Origin: Muscardinus avellanarius
Lineage: Eukaryota; Chordata; Mammalia; Rodentia; Gliridae
Direction of reading: 5' to 3'
DNA length: 64,000 nucleotides
NCBI GenBank assembly: GCA_963383645.1
Contig: OY726559.1
Coordinates: 122,994,721-123,058,720, forward strand
The translations under genes and the position numbers were made by a program. Below the pieces are notes generated by a model. It searched no databases. It saw only the letters and a program-made list of their open reading frames with translations, and was not told the DNA's origin. Below, in pieces: positions 1 to 10,262 of this stretch. The number at the start of each line of letters is the position of its first letter. Within the stretch, counting starts at the first letter, position 1.

Positions 1-20
1 CTTTCAAATAAGGAATCTAA

Positions 21-222
21 GGTGAGACTGGGTGTGACACAAACCTGTCATCCCCGCGCTTGGGAGGCTGAGACAGGAGGCCTGCAGGTTCAAAGCCAGC
101 CTCAGCTACTTACTGAGGCTCTCAGCAACTTGGTGTGACCTGTTTCCAAATAAAAAGTTAAACAGAACTGGTGATATAGCTCAGAGGTAGAATGTCCCTG
201 GGTTCAATCCCTAGTACAACAC
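21..222 (+). mobile_element. SINE (B1-ID, form 1)
   Basis: The B1-like head contains 'gggaggctgagacagg'. The ID-like tail contains 'tatagctcagaggtagaatg' and 'gggttcaatccctagta'. The tail runs into a CA repeat. Non-coding retroposon that depends on L1 reverse transcriptase. Confidence 0.9.
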
Positions 223-232
223 TATCGTGTAC

Positions 233-282
<50 letters not shown>
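233..282. repeat. (AC)n microsatellite at a SINE tail
   Basis: About 50 bp of almost pure AC dinucleotide directly after the SINE tail at 222. It probably grew from the A-rich SINE 3' end. It explains the Cys-Val open frame on the minus strand. Confidence 0.95.
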
Positions 283-285
<3 letters not shown>

Positions 286-1850
286 GGGAGAATCCAGGGC
301 CAAGGGGTCGCTTGGTGGTGCTGGCTGGGTGGCTTTGGAGATGAACTGACCTTATACCTACTACGACTACTACTCAGTCGGACGATGTCGGGCGTAGGGG
401 GCACTGGGCACTGAACCAGGCAGCTCCCCACCTGTGGAGACGGAGAGGTGGTCTCTATCACAGCCTGGGCCGCTGCTAGGAGGGCACCAAGAGGAAACAG
501 CCGGCCGCCCTCTAGCGCAGCGCCTGGGCTGGAGTCAGTGGTCTCGGGCAACTCTCACGGGTCCTGCCATTATTTCATTCTCCAGAAGAACCCCAAGTCC
601 TCTAATAAGTCGGCTGCCAAAATGGGATTGTAACCTAAAGCTTCTAATTTGTAGTCCAGCGTCTCTTCTATAATACAGAGTGAGCACAGATGACACATTC
701 AACTTTAGACATGCGAAATTTGATAGATGAATACCAAGCCGCACCGCTTTCATTTCCATATGCCACAGAGAAAATAAAACATTTCTATTTGGAATTTCAG
801 TCTGCGGAAACAGATATGGGTAGAAGCTACTAACGGGGTTGTTCCGCAAAGCGCCACCAGGTGGCGCCATTCCACAGCCGCTGAATGTCCGAGGGTTCAA
901 CTCCGGACAGAAGGGTTGGCTGGGTGTGAGGAGGCCACGTGCAGCCCCGGGGGGGTGCACCCGGGGGTGCTGCCAGTTGCTAAAAGGGTAGCAGGAACTG
1001 ATGTCTGAGTAACAGTGTCACGGATCTTCTGCTTTTATCAAAGATATCTTTTGTGCTGAGAACTATTTTTAAATTTATTGACTTTGCTCTAGGTCCTTTA
1101 AGGAACCCTGATGGAGTAGGAAGGTAAGACCTCGTTGGCCTGCGGCCTGCGGGGATGGCGGTGGGTCTGGGTGGGTCTGGGCTGCGGGTGGAGACAGGTG
1201 TTGAGAGCCGGCGGGGCAGGGTTTGCCTGCCCAGCAGCTGTGCAGTGGGGTCAGGAGCCTGGGGGGTTGTGGGGCTGGAGGGAAGGGTAGAGGTATGGGT
1301 AATGGACGGGGCCTCTGGCGCGGCTGGGGAGGAGACTCCCAAGGTGAACTGAGTGAAGTTCCTAGGTGGGGCCTGTGGGGAAGGGTCTGGAGTCCAGGCT
1401 GGCGCTGGCCCCGCCTCACAAATGTCCTCACACAGCCGGCCCTGGCACTCTGAGGAGGAGCGGAGGTCACACCGGCCTGGCCTCGTGGGGAGATGGGTTT
1501 TTCTGTTGGAGGGAAATATTGGGGCAGCCAGGACCCGGGCGGTGACCTCCAAGGTGACAAGCCCAGATCACCCTAACAGAGCAGGCCAGGTCCTAAGAGT
1601 CCCTCAGTCACCGAGGGGGAGAGTAGTAGGCAGGGAGACAGAGGCTCCTTCCTGGGCCACTGGAGGGAGGTGGAACCTGAGATCTGGCCAGACACGAGGC
1701 AGGCGGAGGGCCTGGGCGGGGTAGAGAGGCTTCTGCCAGGTAGCTGGGGTGAGTGGGGCGCCGGGGGAGGAGGGCCCGCCAGCCCACAAGACAGCAACTC
1801 AAACTCAACTGAAATGTGCAGGAGACCTTGATTCTCCAAAACGCACTTCT
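283..1850. other. Repeat-poor GC-rich stretch, no gene recognised
   Basis: This is one of the few stretches without a SINE. Several overlapping open frames of 60-190 codons occur on both strands at 535-1839. They are Pro/Ser/Gly rich, lack recognisable domains and reflect the base composition. I see no convincing exon, but the stretch may hold regulatory DNA because it contains the CTCF-like site listed separately. Confidence 0.5.
852..868. promoter_or_regulatory. Candidate CTCF binding site
   Basis: The sequence 'gcgccaccaggtggcgc' is a perfect odd-length palindrome around one central A. It contains CCACCAGGTGGCGCC, very close to the core CTCF motif (CCACNAGGTGGCAG class) and readable on both strands. 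It lies in repeat-poor DNA. Known: CTCF sites of this form act as insulators and loop anchors. Inferred: binding here. Confidence 0.5.
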
Positions 1851-1854
1851 GACC

Positions 1855-1945
1855 AGTGGTAAAAAGAGCAGATTAGAACCTCAGTAAGGTTTCATAGCCC
1901 ACCTCCCAAGAGCTCGGGGCTACTTTCCTTTAAGACGCCCCCCCC

Positions 1946-1990
<45 letters not shown>

Positions 1991-2125
1991 CACTGCTTCT
2001 GTTTTTTTTTATCTTTCCCTGGCTTAAGATAAACTTTCATATTTTTATACTCTTTACTAGTCCTTGGGCTTCATTCATCAAAACCCACTGGACAAGAACC
2101 CTGTGAGGGGGACACCCCCGTTTCA
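1855..2125 (+). mobile_element. Partial LTR, same family as 26.69-27.48 kb
   Basis: Shares 'cccaagagct', 'gataaactttcatattttta', 'tagtccttgg', 'cttcattcat' and 'ccactggacaagaaccct', in the same order, with the LTR at 26.7-27.5 kb. A GT repeat (1949-1988) has expanded inside it. Boundaries are approximate and no target duplication was found. Confidence 0.6.
1949..1988. repeat. (GT)n microsatellite
   Basis: Pure GT run after a C-homopolymer, inside the LTR fragment. Unlike most microsatellites here it is not attached to a SINE tail. Confidence 0.95.
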
Positions 2126-2354
2126 GAGGGAGACGTCCTTAGAGAGGGAGGGGCCACAGCTCCCCCAAGTGCTATTTAGCTGACATTTCCACCAAAACTT
2201 AGCCAGGTCTTAATACAATGAATAGCTAGTAAGAGAGAATTTGCTGGAAGGACTCTGTGGTGACGGGGTGAGGTCTGGGCTGTGTTGGAAGAGAATATAA
2301 AGTGCTGTGACATGCTTTGTGAATTACACCGTAAGAGATGCCCTTTTAATTTAG

Positions 2355-2370
2355 TGTGTGTGTGTGTGTA

Positions 2371-2445
<75 letters not shown>
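2355..2445. repeat. (GT)n(GA)n compound microsatellite
   Basis: A GT run is followed by about 60 bp of GA. It abuts the ID end of a minus-strand SINE at 2446. Confidence 0.95.
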
Positions 2446-2449
<4 letters not shown>

Positions 2450-2737
2450 CACCAGGAACTGAACCCAGAGATGCCCTCCCTAGCCCTTTCTATTTTTTTA
2501 ATTAATTAATTTTATTTACTTATTTATTTTTATCCTGGAGACTGAACCCAGGGACATTCTACCTCCAAGCTATGGCCTCAGCCCTTTTTTGGTTTGTTGT
2601 TTGGAAACGGTTTCCCTAGGTTGCTGAGAGTTTTGCTTCGTTGCTGAGCTGGTCTCAATCCTGTAATCCTCCTGTCTCAGCCTTCCAAGTACTAGGATTA
2701 CATTGAAATAGATGGTGTGTGCCGCCATTCCTGGCAT
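2446..2737 (-). mobile_element. SINE with two ID units (form 1)
   Basis: Read on the minus strand: a B1 head, one ID unit (about 2535-2588), an A-rich spacer of AATT/ATTT repeats, and a second ID-like unit (about 2446-2485). The doubled ID fits the described B1-dID architecture or a nested ID insertion. Confidence 0.75.
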
Positions 2738-2859
2738 TTATTTATTTATTTCTGTATTTCTGTATTTATTTTGAGACGAGGTTTCCTTAGGGTTGGGAGC
2801 AGGGACTGATGGGGGAAGGGACTGACGAGCCATCTGCCTGGAGAGCCCCTCCACATAGT

Positions 2860-3105
2860 CCAGATCGGCTCCTGAGTCGTCCATGTGGCGGAGCGGAAGT
2901 TCTTCTGCTTTAAAGCCGGTATTTTGGGGGGCGGGACTAAGCGTGGGAATGCCCATTCTCTCACCACGTCTGTAGTCTCACGACCTCTGGAGTATGTCTC
3001 GCGGCACCTGGAGTCTAGCGACATCTCCGCTTCCAGGGTTCCACCTCCTGTCCCCACTGCCGGTCACGCGGGGAAGGACCCGACTTATCAGCAGGTACTC
3101 AGTTA
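2860..3105. promoter_or_regulatory. Small CpG-rich patch, possible old promoter
   Basis: About 245 bp with roughly 16 CpG dinucleotides, far above the AT-rich DNA that follows at 3110. A possible splice donor 'cagcag|gtactc' ends the patch near 3094. Nothing coding is recognisable. It could be a minor promoter, a retrogene 5' end or an undecayed CpG cluster. Confidence 0.3.
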
Positions 3106-3111
3106 TTTATA

Positions 3112-3540
3112 ATGACTGCATGAAATCTATAAAGAATTAACAGAATATTTTAGATGCTATAGAATAATTGCTATAACTTATTTCAAATAGCTACAAGGAC
3201 GTTGATAATAGCATTTGTATTAAAATAGTATTGCTGAGTAATAGAAACATTTTCCTTCTATACAGCCTCATACATGGAAACATAAAATACCGTGATCTCT
3301 TTAATAAAACGTAAAAGTAGGTTGTGAACAAATAAGACTAAGAGGAACAGCATAACCTCTATACATTGTACAAATACTTATTTTTATTTAATAATTTGGA
3401 TTAAAGGGTGAATTTTGTTTTATATGTCACCAACAACTCAAAGTGCCTTCAAACTACAAAACCTAATTTCATATGGTGAAGCCCTGACCCTGTGCCGGAC
3501 TAGAGGAACTAATCAATCACGTGAGACAGCTTTGAATGCG
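3112..3540. other. AT-rich unassigned stretch
   Basis: Contains no SINE and no open frame worth reporting. The AT-rich composition suggests old LINE or unique intergenic DNA. Confidence 0.5.
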
Positions 3541-3574
3541 TTTTTCTTTCTTTCTTTCGTATTTTTTCCTATAG

Positions 3575-3646
3575 TCCGCTAACTATGATCCTCTGGTCTC
3601 AGCCTCCCAAATGCTGGGATTACAAGCGTGCGCCACCACGCCCGGC
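3575..3646 (-). mobile_element. Truncated SINE (B1 head only)
   Basis: Minus-strand B1 head 'agcctcccaaatgctggg' through 'gcgccaccacgcccggct', lacking the ID half. Confidence 0.8.
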
Positions 3647-3862
3647 TTTTTGTTGTTATTTTTGATGTACTAAATGTGCCCTCTTCAAGTGATCCCTCCA
3701 CCAGGCCTTGAAATCAGCTTCCAGAATGCAAATCCCAGACTCCTTAGGTCTCTGATGGCCTATTTCAGGAAGCATTGAATGAGTTATTTACACTCAGGAA
3801 GGTGTCAGGAATGGAGTTCGTCCCTGCTTTAGTCCCCAAATGAACTTCAGGAAGAAGCAAAT

Positions 3863-4121
3863 GAAAAGCGATCTCAGGCCGGGCGCGGCGGCGCACACCT
3901 GAGATCCAGCACTCGGAGGCTGAGACAGGAGGGTCTCAGGTTCGCGGCCAGCCTCAGCTACTTAGTGAGCCTCTCCGCAACTTAGTGAGGTCTATTCAAA
4001 ATAAAGATAAAAAATAGGGCTGGAGGTATAGCTCAGAGCTAGAATGTCCCTGAGTCCATCCCCAACACCACAAAAAAAAAAAAAAGAAAAAGAAAAAGAA
4101 AAAAAAAGAAAAGCCATCTCA
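3863..4121 (+). mobile_element. SINE (form 1) with 14-bp target duplication
   Basis: The element body is 3877-4107 with an A-rich tail containing GAAAAA units. Flanks are 'gaaaagcgatctca' (3863-3876) and 'gaaaagccatctca' (4108-4121): a 14-bp duplication with one mismatch, the mark of L1-type target-primed insertion. Confidence 0.95.
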
Positions 4122-4378
4122 GTGTGTGTAGATGAAAGGAGGGAGGGGCCTCATTTGGACCTAAAATAAAACTTTATTAAAAGACAGTCATGTGCCATAC
4201 AGGAACATTTCAGCCAATAATGTGTTGTAGATCTGATGTTGCTTTCAAAATTATCATGTTACCTAGTGGCGTCACTGTGGTATTAGTTTCTGTAAATACA
4301 TTCTATGATGTTCATGTTCAGAAAAACCACATAGCTGAATTTCTTCATCTCTTTTCCTCTCCTCCTCCTCCTCCTCCT

Positions 4379-4381
4379 CGG

Positions 4382-4416
<35 letters not shown>

Positions 4417-4594
4417 TGTATGTGTATGTATATGTGTATGTGTGTATGCGTGTATATATGTGTGTACGTGTGTGAATGTGTATGTGTATGTATATGTGTA
4501 TGTGTGTGTATGTGTGTGTATATGTGTGTACGTGTGTGTATGTATATGTGTATGTGTATGTGTATGTGTATGTGTGGGTGTGGGTGTGGGTGTG
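4379..4594. repeat. Complex (GT)n / (TATG)n repeat
   Basis: About 215 bp of GT with interspersed TATG and TACG variants and a terminal GTGTGG triplication. Strict purine-pyrimidine alternation makes it a Z-DNA candidate. It abuts the ID end of the minus-strand SINE at 4595. A 190-codon open frame across it is spurious. Confidence 0.95.
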
Positions 4595-4759
4595 TTACTG
4601 GGGACTGAAGCCAGGGGCATCCTCCCACTGCGTTACATCCCCTCACATTACTGTATTTTGAGACAGCACCTCACTAAGTTGCCTAGGCCTTACACTTGTG
4701 CCTTCCCTGCCTCAGCCTCCCAATCACTGGAATACAGGTATGTCTCCTGTGCCCAGCTC
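4595..4759 (-). mobile_element. SINE (divergent form 1)
   Basis: The ID end 'ttactggggactgaagcc' lies at the low-coordinate side and the B1 head 'tgcctcagcctcccaa' follows. Its B1 5' end was the target of the next SINE. Confidence 0.85.
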
Positions 4760-5012
4760 TAACAGCGCATTTCTTTTTCTTTTTTTCTTTCTTTTTTTTT
4801 TTTTTTTTTTTTTTTGGTGGTACTGGGCATGGAACCCAGGGGCTTTCTACCTCCAGGATACAATCCCAGACCAATTTTATATTTTATCTGGAAACAGGGT
4901 CTCACTAAGTAGCTGAGACTGGCCTCAAACCTGTGTGATCCTCCTGTCTCAGCCTCCCAGGTATTGGGATTATAAGTGTGCGCCACCACACCCGGCTTAA
5001 CAGTGCATTTCT
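4760..5012 (-). mobile_element. SINE inserted at the edge of an older SINE
   Basis: The body is 4775-4997. Flanks 'taacagcgcatttct' (4760-4774) and 'taacagtgcatttct' (4998-5012) form a 15-bp duplication with one mismatch. It landed directly beside the 5' end of the older SINE at 4595-4759. Confidence 0.95.
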
Positions 5013-5870
5013 GATCATGTATCTCCCATTAAGTAATACACAGTTGTAACAAACGCCCTGCTCTCTGCTCCCAGGAGAGCCCAGTACTCATTTCTCATTT
5101 GCATCTCAGCCATCAGGTGTCCTATATCAGTGATCCATCATGCTGTGTAACAAAATTCCCACAAACTTAATAACTTAAAACAGCCATTTGTGATGACTCA
5201 CGGTCCTGCAGGCCGGATGGCTGACTTGGTACCTGCTGGAGAAGGGCTTGAGCTAGCGGCTGGCCCATCAAACATGGCCGCAGGCAGGGTGCCTCACCTG
5301 CCCACCGACTCTTCCCAGCTTCTCCCTCCCTTCCGCAGGCTGGCCCAGAGTCCTGGTGGGAGCAGGCGTGCTAAGAGAGGGCATGTAAGGCTTCCTGAGG
5401 CCTGGACTTGGAATGGCCTTCACTACTCCTGCTGTGTTTTGCTGGCCAAAGACAGTCACGAGTCCCTAAGCCCCAGATGTGGAGGGTGAGAAAACACGCT
5501 CTCCTCCTTCGTGACGAGAGTTTCCAAGTCACATTGCTGAGGGTGTGGCTAGGGGGAGGCCTTTAACTGTGGCCATGAATGCCATCATTCTACCAGAACT
5601 GCCAACACGATTTCCCTTTTAATTGTGAGGCTCATTTTGATTCTACTTCCAAATTCCTAATTCCTAGGGGACTGGAAAGCAGAGCATGCCAGCCGTCTAT
5701 AATCCTTCATGTGACAGTCGTTTCTAGAGCGCCCACAGGGCCAGGCTCATTGCTCCGTGGGTCCCTGAGATGTACGTGAAGACGGCAATCCGCCAGCAGT
5801 AGACACCGAGCTCAACAGGGAACAGGCAACCCTGATGGAGTGCCAGTCAGAAGCCTAGGGAAGAGAGCCC
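5013..5870. other. Unique intergenic stretch, no gene recognised
   Basis: Mixed composition with no SINE. Open frames of 63-99 codons occur on both strands without recognisable domains. 'cttaataacttaaaacagcc' near 5165 resembles the start of a common mammalian repeat, but I cannot name it. Confidence 0.4.
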
Positions 5871-5871
5871 T

Positions 5872-5987
5872 ATTTTTTTATTTTGAAATAGGGTCTTGCT
5901 AAGTTGCCACAGCTGGCCTCAAACCTGCAATCCTCCTGCCTCTGCCTCCCAAGTATTAGGATTACAGGTGTGCGCCGCCACACCCAG
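5872..5987 (-). mobile_element. B1-like monomer without ID half
   Basis: 'tttgaaatagggtcttgcta' through 'gcgccgccacacccag' gives the B1 half alone. It is followed by 'cagctgacttcaaga', which recurs after the SINE at 7310. Confidence 0.8.
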
Positions 5988-6050
5988 TTTACTCAGCTGA
6001 CTTCAAGAGAGGCAGCGCCCTGGCTTACCAGGCAGGTCCAATGCCCTCAA
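5988..6050. repeat. Unnamed interspersed repeat, also at 7312-7375
   Basis: 'cagctgacttcaaga', 'ctggcttaccagg' and 'gggt/aggtc' recur in order at 7314-7360 ('cagctgactttaaga', 'ctggcttaccagg'). Both copies lie just downstream of a minus-strand SINE. This suggests a shared older repeat (LTR or DNA element), family not identified. Confidence 0.4.
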
Positions 6051-6284
6051 TCATCCTGAAGGGTGGATCGGATTTTCCAGAAAGAGAAGAAAGGAGAGTT
6101 TATTGTAGAGACTTGAGGATGTAAAAATGGTGGTGTTTTCAGAAAAGTGAGCTGTTTACACACAAGGGCCAGTCCCAGGTCGTGAAGAGCCCTGCCAGCC
6201 CTTATAGAGAGTGTGGGCTTTACTGTGAAGGTCCAGCTTTTTCTTCTGGAAAGGCTACTGGCGTAGCAGGAGGCAAGGAAGACA

Positions 6285-6437
6285 GGCGACCGGCCTGAAA
6301 CCCCAGTACTTGGGAGGCTGAGACTAGTTCAAGGACAGCCTCAGCAGCTTAGTGAGGCCCTGTTTCCAAATAAATAAATAAATAGGCTGGGTTATAGCTC
6401 AGAGGTAGAACACCCCTTAGTTCAGTCCCTAGTAACA
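6285..6437 (+). mobile_element. SINE (form 1, internal deletions)
   Basis: 'gtacttgggaggctgagact' begins the head. The tail has 'tatagctcagaggtagaac' and 'agttcagtccctagta', followed by CAAA/TAAA repeats. Confidence 0.85.
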
Positions 6438-6449
6438 AACAAATAAACA

Positions 6450-7057
6450 AGGCAGGAACCTGTGAGGAGACCATTTTCATTGCGATTAGACCCTCTCGGG
6501 TGGGAGTCTCTGTGGCGGTCAAGCTGCTGGCTGGAGCCAGGACATGTTCCGGGCACTCAGCCCTCTGGCTGCCGGCTCAGATGTGCAGCGGTGCGAGGCG
6601 GGCAGGACCAGGAAGCTTTGCCCTTTCTGCTCTTGGCTTACTGCATAACAGGTTAGCTTTTAAACTTCTGGCTCATTCCAGTCGGGACGCCTCTAGCCCT
6701 GGGAGAGACTTGGCCTCCCCGACCTTGCATAACATGCTTATTTTCTGGGAAACACGGACAGCGCGCAGTGGGGTGCACACACGGATGCCTGCCGCCCCTG
6801 ACCGCCCTTCCCTGGCCACTCTGTTTAGTGACCAAGGCTCCATCCTGGGCTCGTTTCCAGGAAGAGTTTTTTCTTCCTCCCTCTGGGGCAGCCCTGCTGG
6901 ACTTTCCGATCCCCCACCCTTCTCCCAGCACCACCAGGCTGTCAGAAAGTCTTACAGGAAGTGTAGGCAGAACAGTGGTCCACAGCGATGTCCCTGGAAG
7001 CTGTGTGTGTGATGACCTGGAAAAGTGGCTTAAGGGAACAGATGGTATGAGGCTGCG
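6450..7057. other. Unique stretch with overlapping open frames, no gene recognised
   Basis: A 170-codon + strand frame (6500-7012) and shorter frames on both strands overlap. They have no domain, no plausible splice context and ordinary composition. I regard them as chance frames. Confidence 0.4.
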
Positions 7058-7323
7058 AATCAGCTGAGTTTTCTTTTCTTTTTTTTCTTTCTTTTTTTGG
7101 CGGGGGGTGCTGGGGATTCAACCCAGAGGCATTCCACCTCTGAGCCACACCCCTAGCCCTATTTTATTTATTTATTTTTTAATTTGAAATGGGATCTTGC
7201 TAGGTTGCAGAGAGTCTTGGAAAGTTGCCACGGCTGGTCTCAAACTTGTGATCCTCCTGTCTCAGCCTCTCAAGTACTGAATTACAGGTATGCACCACCA
7301 TGCCTGGCTTAATCAGCTGACTT
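7058..7323 (-). mobile_element. SINE (form 1) with 13-bp target duplication
   Basis: The body is 7071-7310. Flanks 'aatcagctgagtt' (7058-7070) and 'aatcagctgactt' (7311-7323) match at 12 of 13 positions. Confidence 0.92.
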
Positions 7324-7369
7324 TAAGATAGGAAAAGCAGGCTGGCTTACCAGGTGGGTCTAACAGCAT

Positions 7370-7457
7370 CATCAAAAAAAATTTTTTTTTTTTTTTTGGT
7401 GGTGGTGGTATTGGGGTTCCTGGAAACCCTTCTACCTCCGGGCTACACTCCCAGACC

Positions 7458-7521
<64 letters not shown>

Positions 7522-7637
7522 TTTGGAAACAGGGTCTCAAGCCAGCAAGGCTGGCTTTGAACCTGCGTAATCCTCCTGTCTCTTTAAACTTCTGGCGCGG
7601 GGATTACAAGCGTGCACCACCATGCCCAGCATCAAAA
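7370..7637 (-). mobile_element. SINE (form 3) with internal (AT)n
   Basis: The body is 7378-7629. The ID end reads 'ggggttcctggaaaccctt', diagnostic of form 3. A TA repeat (about 7460-7500) expanded in the A-rich linker between ID and B1. Short flanks 'catcaaaa' repeat at both ends. Confidence 0.9.
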
Positions 7638-7649
7638 TCTTTAAAAGCA

Positions 7650-7749
7650 AGCCGGGCGTGTTGGCGCATGCTTGTAATCCCAGCATTTGGGAGGCTGAGA
7701 CAGGAGGGTCACAGTTTGCGGACAGCCTCAGCTACTTAGTGAGGCCCTG
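7650..7749 (+). mobile_element. 3'-truncated SINE (B1 head)
   Basis: Starts 'gccgggcgtgttggcgca' and stops abruptly after 'ttagtgaggccctgg', with no ID half or A tail. Truncation at the 3' end is unusual for target-primed insertion and suggests a later deletion. Confidence 0.85.
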
Positions 7750-8190
7750 GTGGGTGGCTTCTGGTGACTTTGAAGTGGCTCTCAGACATGCCCCTTTACT
7801 CCTCTCTCTAGCAACCGCCACTCCTGGCCATCTTTCTCAAATGCCAAGGTCAGCCTCCGAGGCTCTCACACACTTGCTGGGTTCCTCCTCGGGCTTTCTT
7901 GTCCCTTATGGGTGTCCTCTGTCACAGGCTCACCTTGGAGGCCCTGCTAGACATCGCGGCCCAGAGCCCCTCATCCTCCAAGCCTTGGGAGCCTCGGGGT
8001 GCATATAGCAGGGGCTTCTACTTCACAGCTTCTCTCAGGGTCAGACCCCGGGGTGTCCCTCTAGCCCACGACAGTGGTCTCACTGGAGCGCCGAGTCTGC
8101 ATTTCCTCAGAGCAGCTTGTGACCTTTGAGACCTCTTTCCTCCTCAGTGACCAGGGACAAGTGTTGCCAGTGTAAGAAAGTGCTCGTGGT
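7750..8190. other. Unique stretch, nothing recognised
   Basis: Ordinary composition, with chance frames of 76-128 codons that begin in the adjacent SINE. No exon-like structure seen. Confidence 0.4.
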
Positions 8191-8191
8191 A

Positions 8192-8424
8192 ACCGGGTGT
8201 GGTAGTTCATGCTGGTAATTGCGGTGCTTGGGAGGCTGAGACAGGAGGTTGCAGGTTCACAGGCAGCCTCAGCTACTTGGTGAGGCCCTCGGGAACTTCA
8301 TGAGACTCCATTTCAAACTAAAAAATGAAATAGGGCTCAAGGTGTAGCTAAGAGATAAAATATGCCTGAGTTCAATTCTTAGCACCAAAAAAAGAAAAAA
8401 GGAAAAAAAGAAAAAGAAAAAAGT
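8192..8424 (+). mobile_element. SINE (form 1)
   Basis: 'accgggtgtggtagttcatg' starts the B1 head. The ID tail 'tgtagctaagagataaaat' and 'agttcaattcttagca' is followed by A-rich sequence with G interruptions. Confidence 0.88.
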
Positions 8425-8526
8425 GTTTTGCTGACTTCTGTTTTCTGACCCTCTTTCTTCAGTTTCCAGAGAGAGATGTGTAAATGTGAATGTAGCGGAA
8501 ACTCTCACTTAATCAAGAACTGAACC

Positions 8527-8605
8527 GGAGCGGGGTGCAGGGGTGCGCATCTGTGATCCCAGCGACCCTGGAGGCTGAGCCTGGAGGAGGACGAGTGAGT
8601 ACATG
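8527..8605 (+). mobile_element. Divergent B1-like fragment
   Basis: 'ggggtgcaggggtgcgcatc' and 'gatcccagcgaccctggagg' resemble an old B1 head. There is no ID half. Confidence 0.5.
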
Positions 8606-8619
8606 ATGCCTGTTTAGAC

Positions 8620-9835
8620 TTACACAGTCCTGCTGGTCTGTAGGAAGGAGGTGTTCTTCTGTAGAGCAGGAAATCTCTACCCTGGCCACCCATTCAAATC
8701 AGCTGGGAGATGTTTAAAAACTGATCCAAGCTGAGCTGCACCGGAGCCGTTGCTTCACTGGGCTAAGTCCTTCTATTTGTAAGAGCTACCCAGGTGACTC
8801 TGAGAAAGCCAGCCTGCCTTAGGTGACGAGACTCACTCTCACCTCAGGTTCTATAAAAACAAGTTTACTTAATAGTGTCTGGAAGGCAGCCATGGCCACC
8901 ACACACATGCACTCTTACTTGATACACTGGGAGACTGCCGTTGCCTGTGAATCCCATCTGTGTGCCAGATAACCCTCATGTTTGCCAGGTATTCCTGGGG
9001 TTCAGCCGGGGCCTTCTGGCTAGCTCAGCATCTAAAGTCCTCTGAAGTCTGTGGATGGGGAAAGTGTGGGCCCCTCCAGCTGTCTCTCTTCTCAGAGCCT
9101 ACAGGAACCCAGCACCTGGGCTGACCCTGGCCCTGGTCCAGAAAGGGTGCCCTCCAACCCCAGCTCCCCGCTTCCTCCCTGACTCCCTCGTGCCTTGGTG
9201 CTCCTGTGTGGTGCTCCTCCCTGCCCGCAGCTCACCCTGGGCCACGCCTTCGGCACCCACCCTTCCCAGCCCCTGGTGCTCTGGCACTTTTGGGTGCCCT
9301 CACCTCTTGGTAAGGATGACCGGTGCCTGCAGGAGAGGCTGCCGGAGCAGCTCTGCCCAGTCTCCGCACACTAGGAGCAGGCAGCCAGGATGGGGCACAG
9401 AAAGGCGGGTGGGACCAGACCCCTGAGTGTCCTTGGGGCCAGCATCGGTCATTGAGGGTCAGGCTTTTGGCATCAAGGGCTGCTGGGTCACTCCTGCAAT
9501 GTGGGAACATGCTATGGTCAGTTCGGTTAGCAAACACAATTATCCAAAGTGGACACTGGAGGAGCTTTGGGGTGCAGGCAGTGGGGCTGCTACCCCGGTC
9601 TTTGGTGCTGATCCCTGCCACGGTGGTACCTGGTGTGGCTCCTTCTACCCAGAGTTGCCCCGACCCTCGCGGCGGTCATCCACTCGCCCTTCAGGACCCG
9701 CTTGGCTTCTGTGCCTCCTTCGACAAGGGCTTCAGGCAGAATCCTCAGAGCACAGGTCTGAGCCAGCTCCCAGGACTCTCTTAACCCTTCCCAGCTGACA
9801 AACCTGAGTCGGGTCAGTGGCGTGGCTCTTTTGAG
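8620..9835. other. Unique GC-moderate stretch, no gene recognised
   Basis: Contains overlapping open frames of 120-153 codons on both strands (9055-9798). They are low-complexity and Pro/Gly/Ser rich, with no shared domain. No repeats were identified. A host exon cannot be excluded but no splice pair stands out. Confidence 0.4.
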
Positions 9836-10025
9836 TAAAATCCTCCACGGCTAATTGTTCACAACTTGAAGGAAGAAACATTCTACATTTAGAGAAGAAA
9901 CACCCCTCCTTCCAAATAGCTTGCTAATTAGGTGTCATTTGAAATCCAGGTACCAGTTCCCATAGCAACCCCAGGGCTATCATAACCCAGCCCTAAAACA
10001 ACCTGCTTTAGCAAGATGTGTCAAA
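9836..10025. promoter_or_regulatory. Candidate conserved non-coding element
   Basis: A repeat-free stretch with homeobox-type cores: 'ctaattgtt' near 9850 and 'gctaattagg' near 9923, the latter containing the palindrome CTAATTAG. It also has 'catagcaacc', an RFX/X-box half-site look-alike, near 9961. The motif cluster resembles an enhancer; conservation is untested. Confidence 0.25.
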
Positions 10026-10053
10026 AGAATCGAAATTTTGAAAGTTCTAAACA

Positions 10054-10262
10054 TACTGGGCATGGTGGTACATTCCTGAAATCCCAGTACTTGGGAGGCT
10101 GAGACAGGAGGATTGCAGGTTTGAGGACAGCCTCAGCAGTGTAGCAAGACCCTCAGCAACCTAGTGAGACCCTGTTTCTAAATGATAAATGATAAAAATG
10201 GACTGGGGGTGTAGCTCAAAGGTAGAATGGCCCTGGGTTCAATCCCCAGTACCAAAAGAAAG
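10054..10262 (+). mobile_element. SINE (form 1)
   Basis: Complete B1 head and ID tail. The tail reads 'tgtagctcaaaggtagaatg' and 'gggttcaatccccagta'. Confidence 0.92.

Noticed and set aside
535..1839. Several Pro/Ser-rich frames of 88-190 codons
   Set aside because: They overlap on both strands with no domain, start context or splice evidence.
4190..4762. 190-codon frame rich in Cys-Val
   Set aside because: Translation of a GT/TATG microsatellite and the adjoining SINE.
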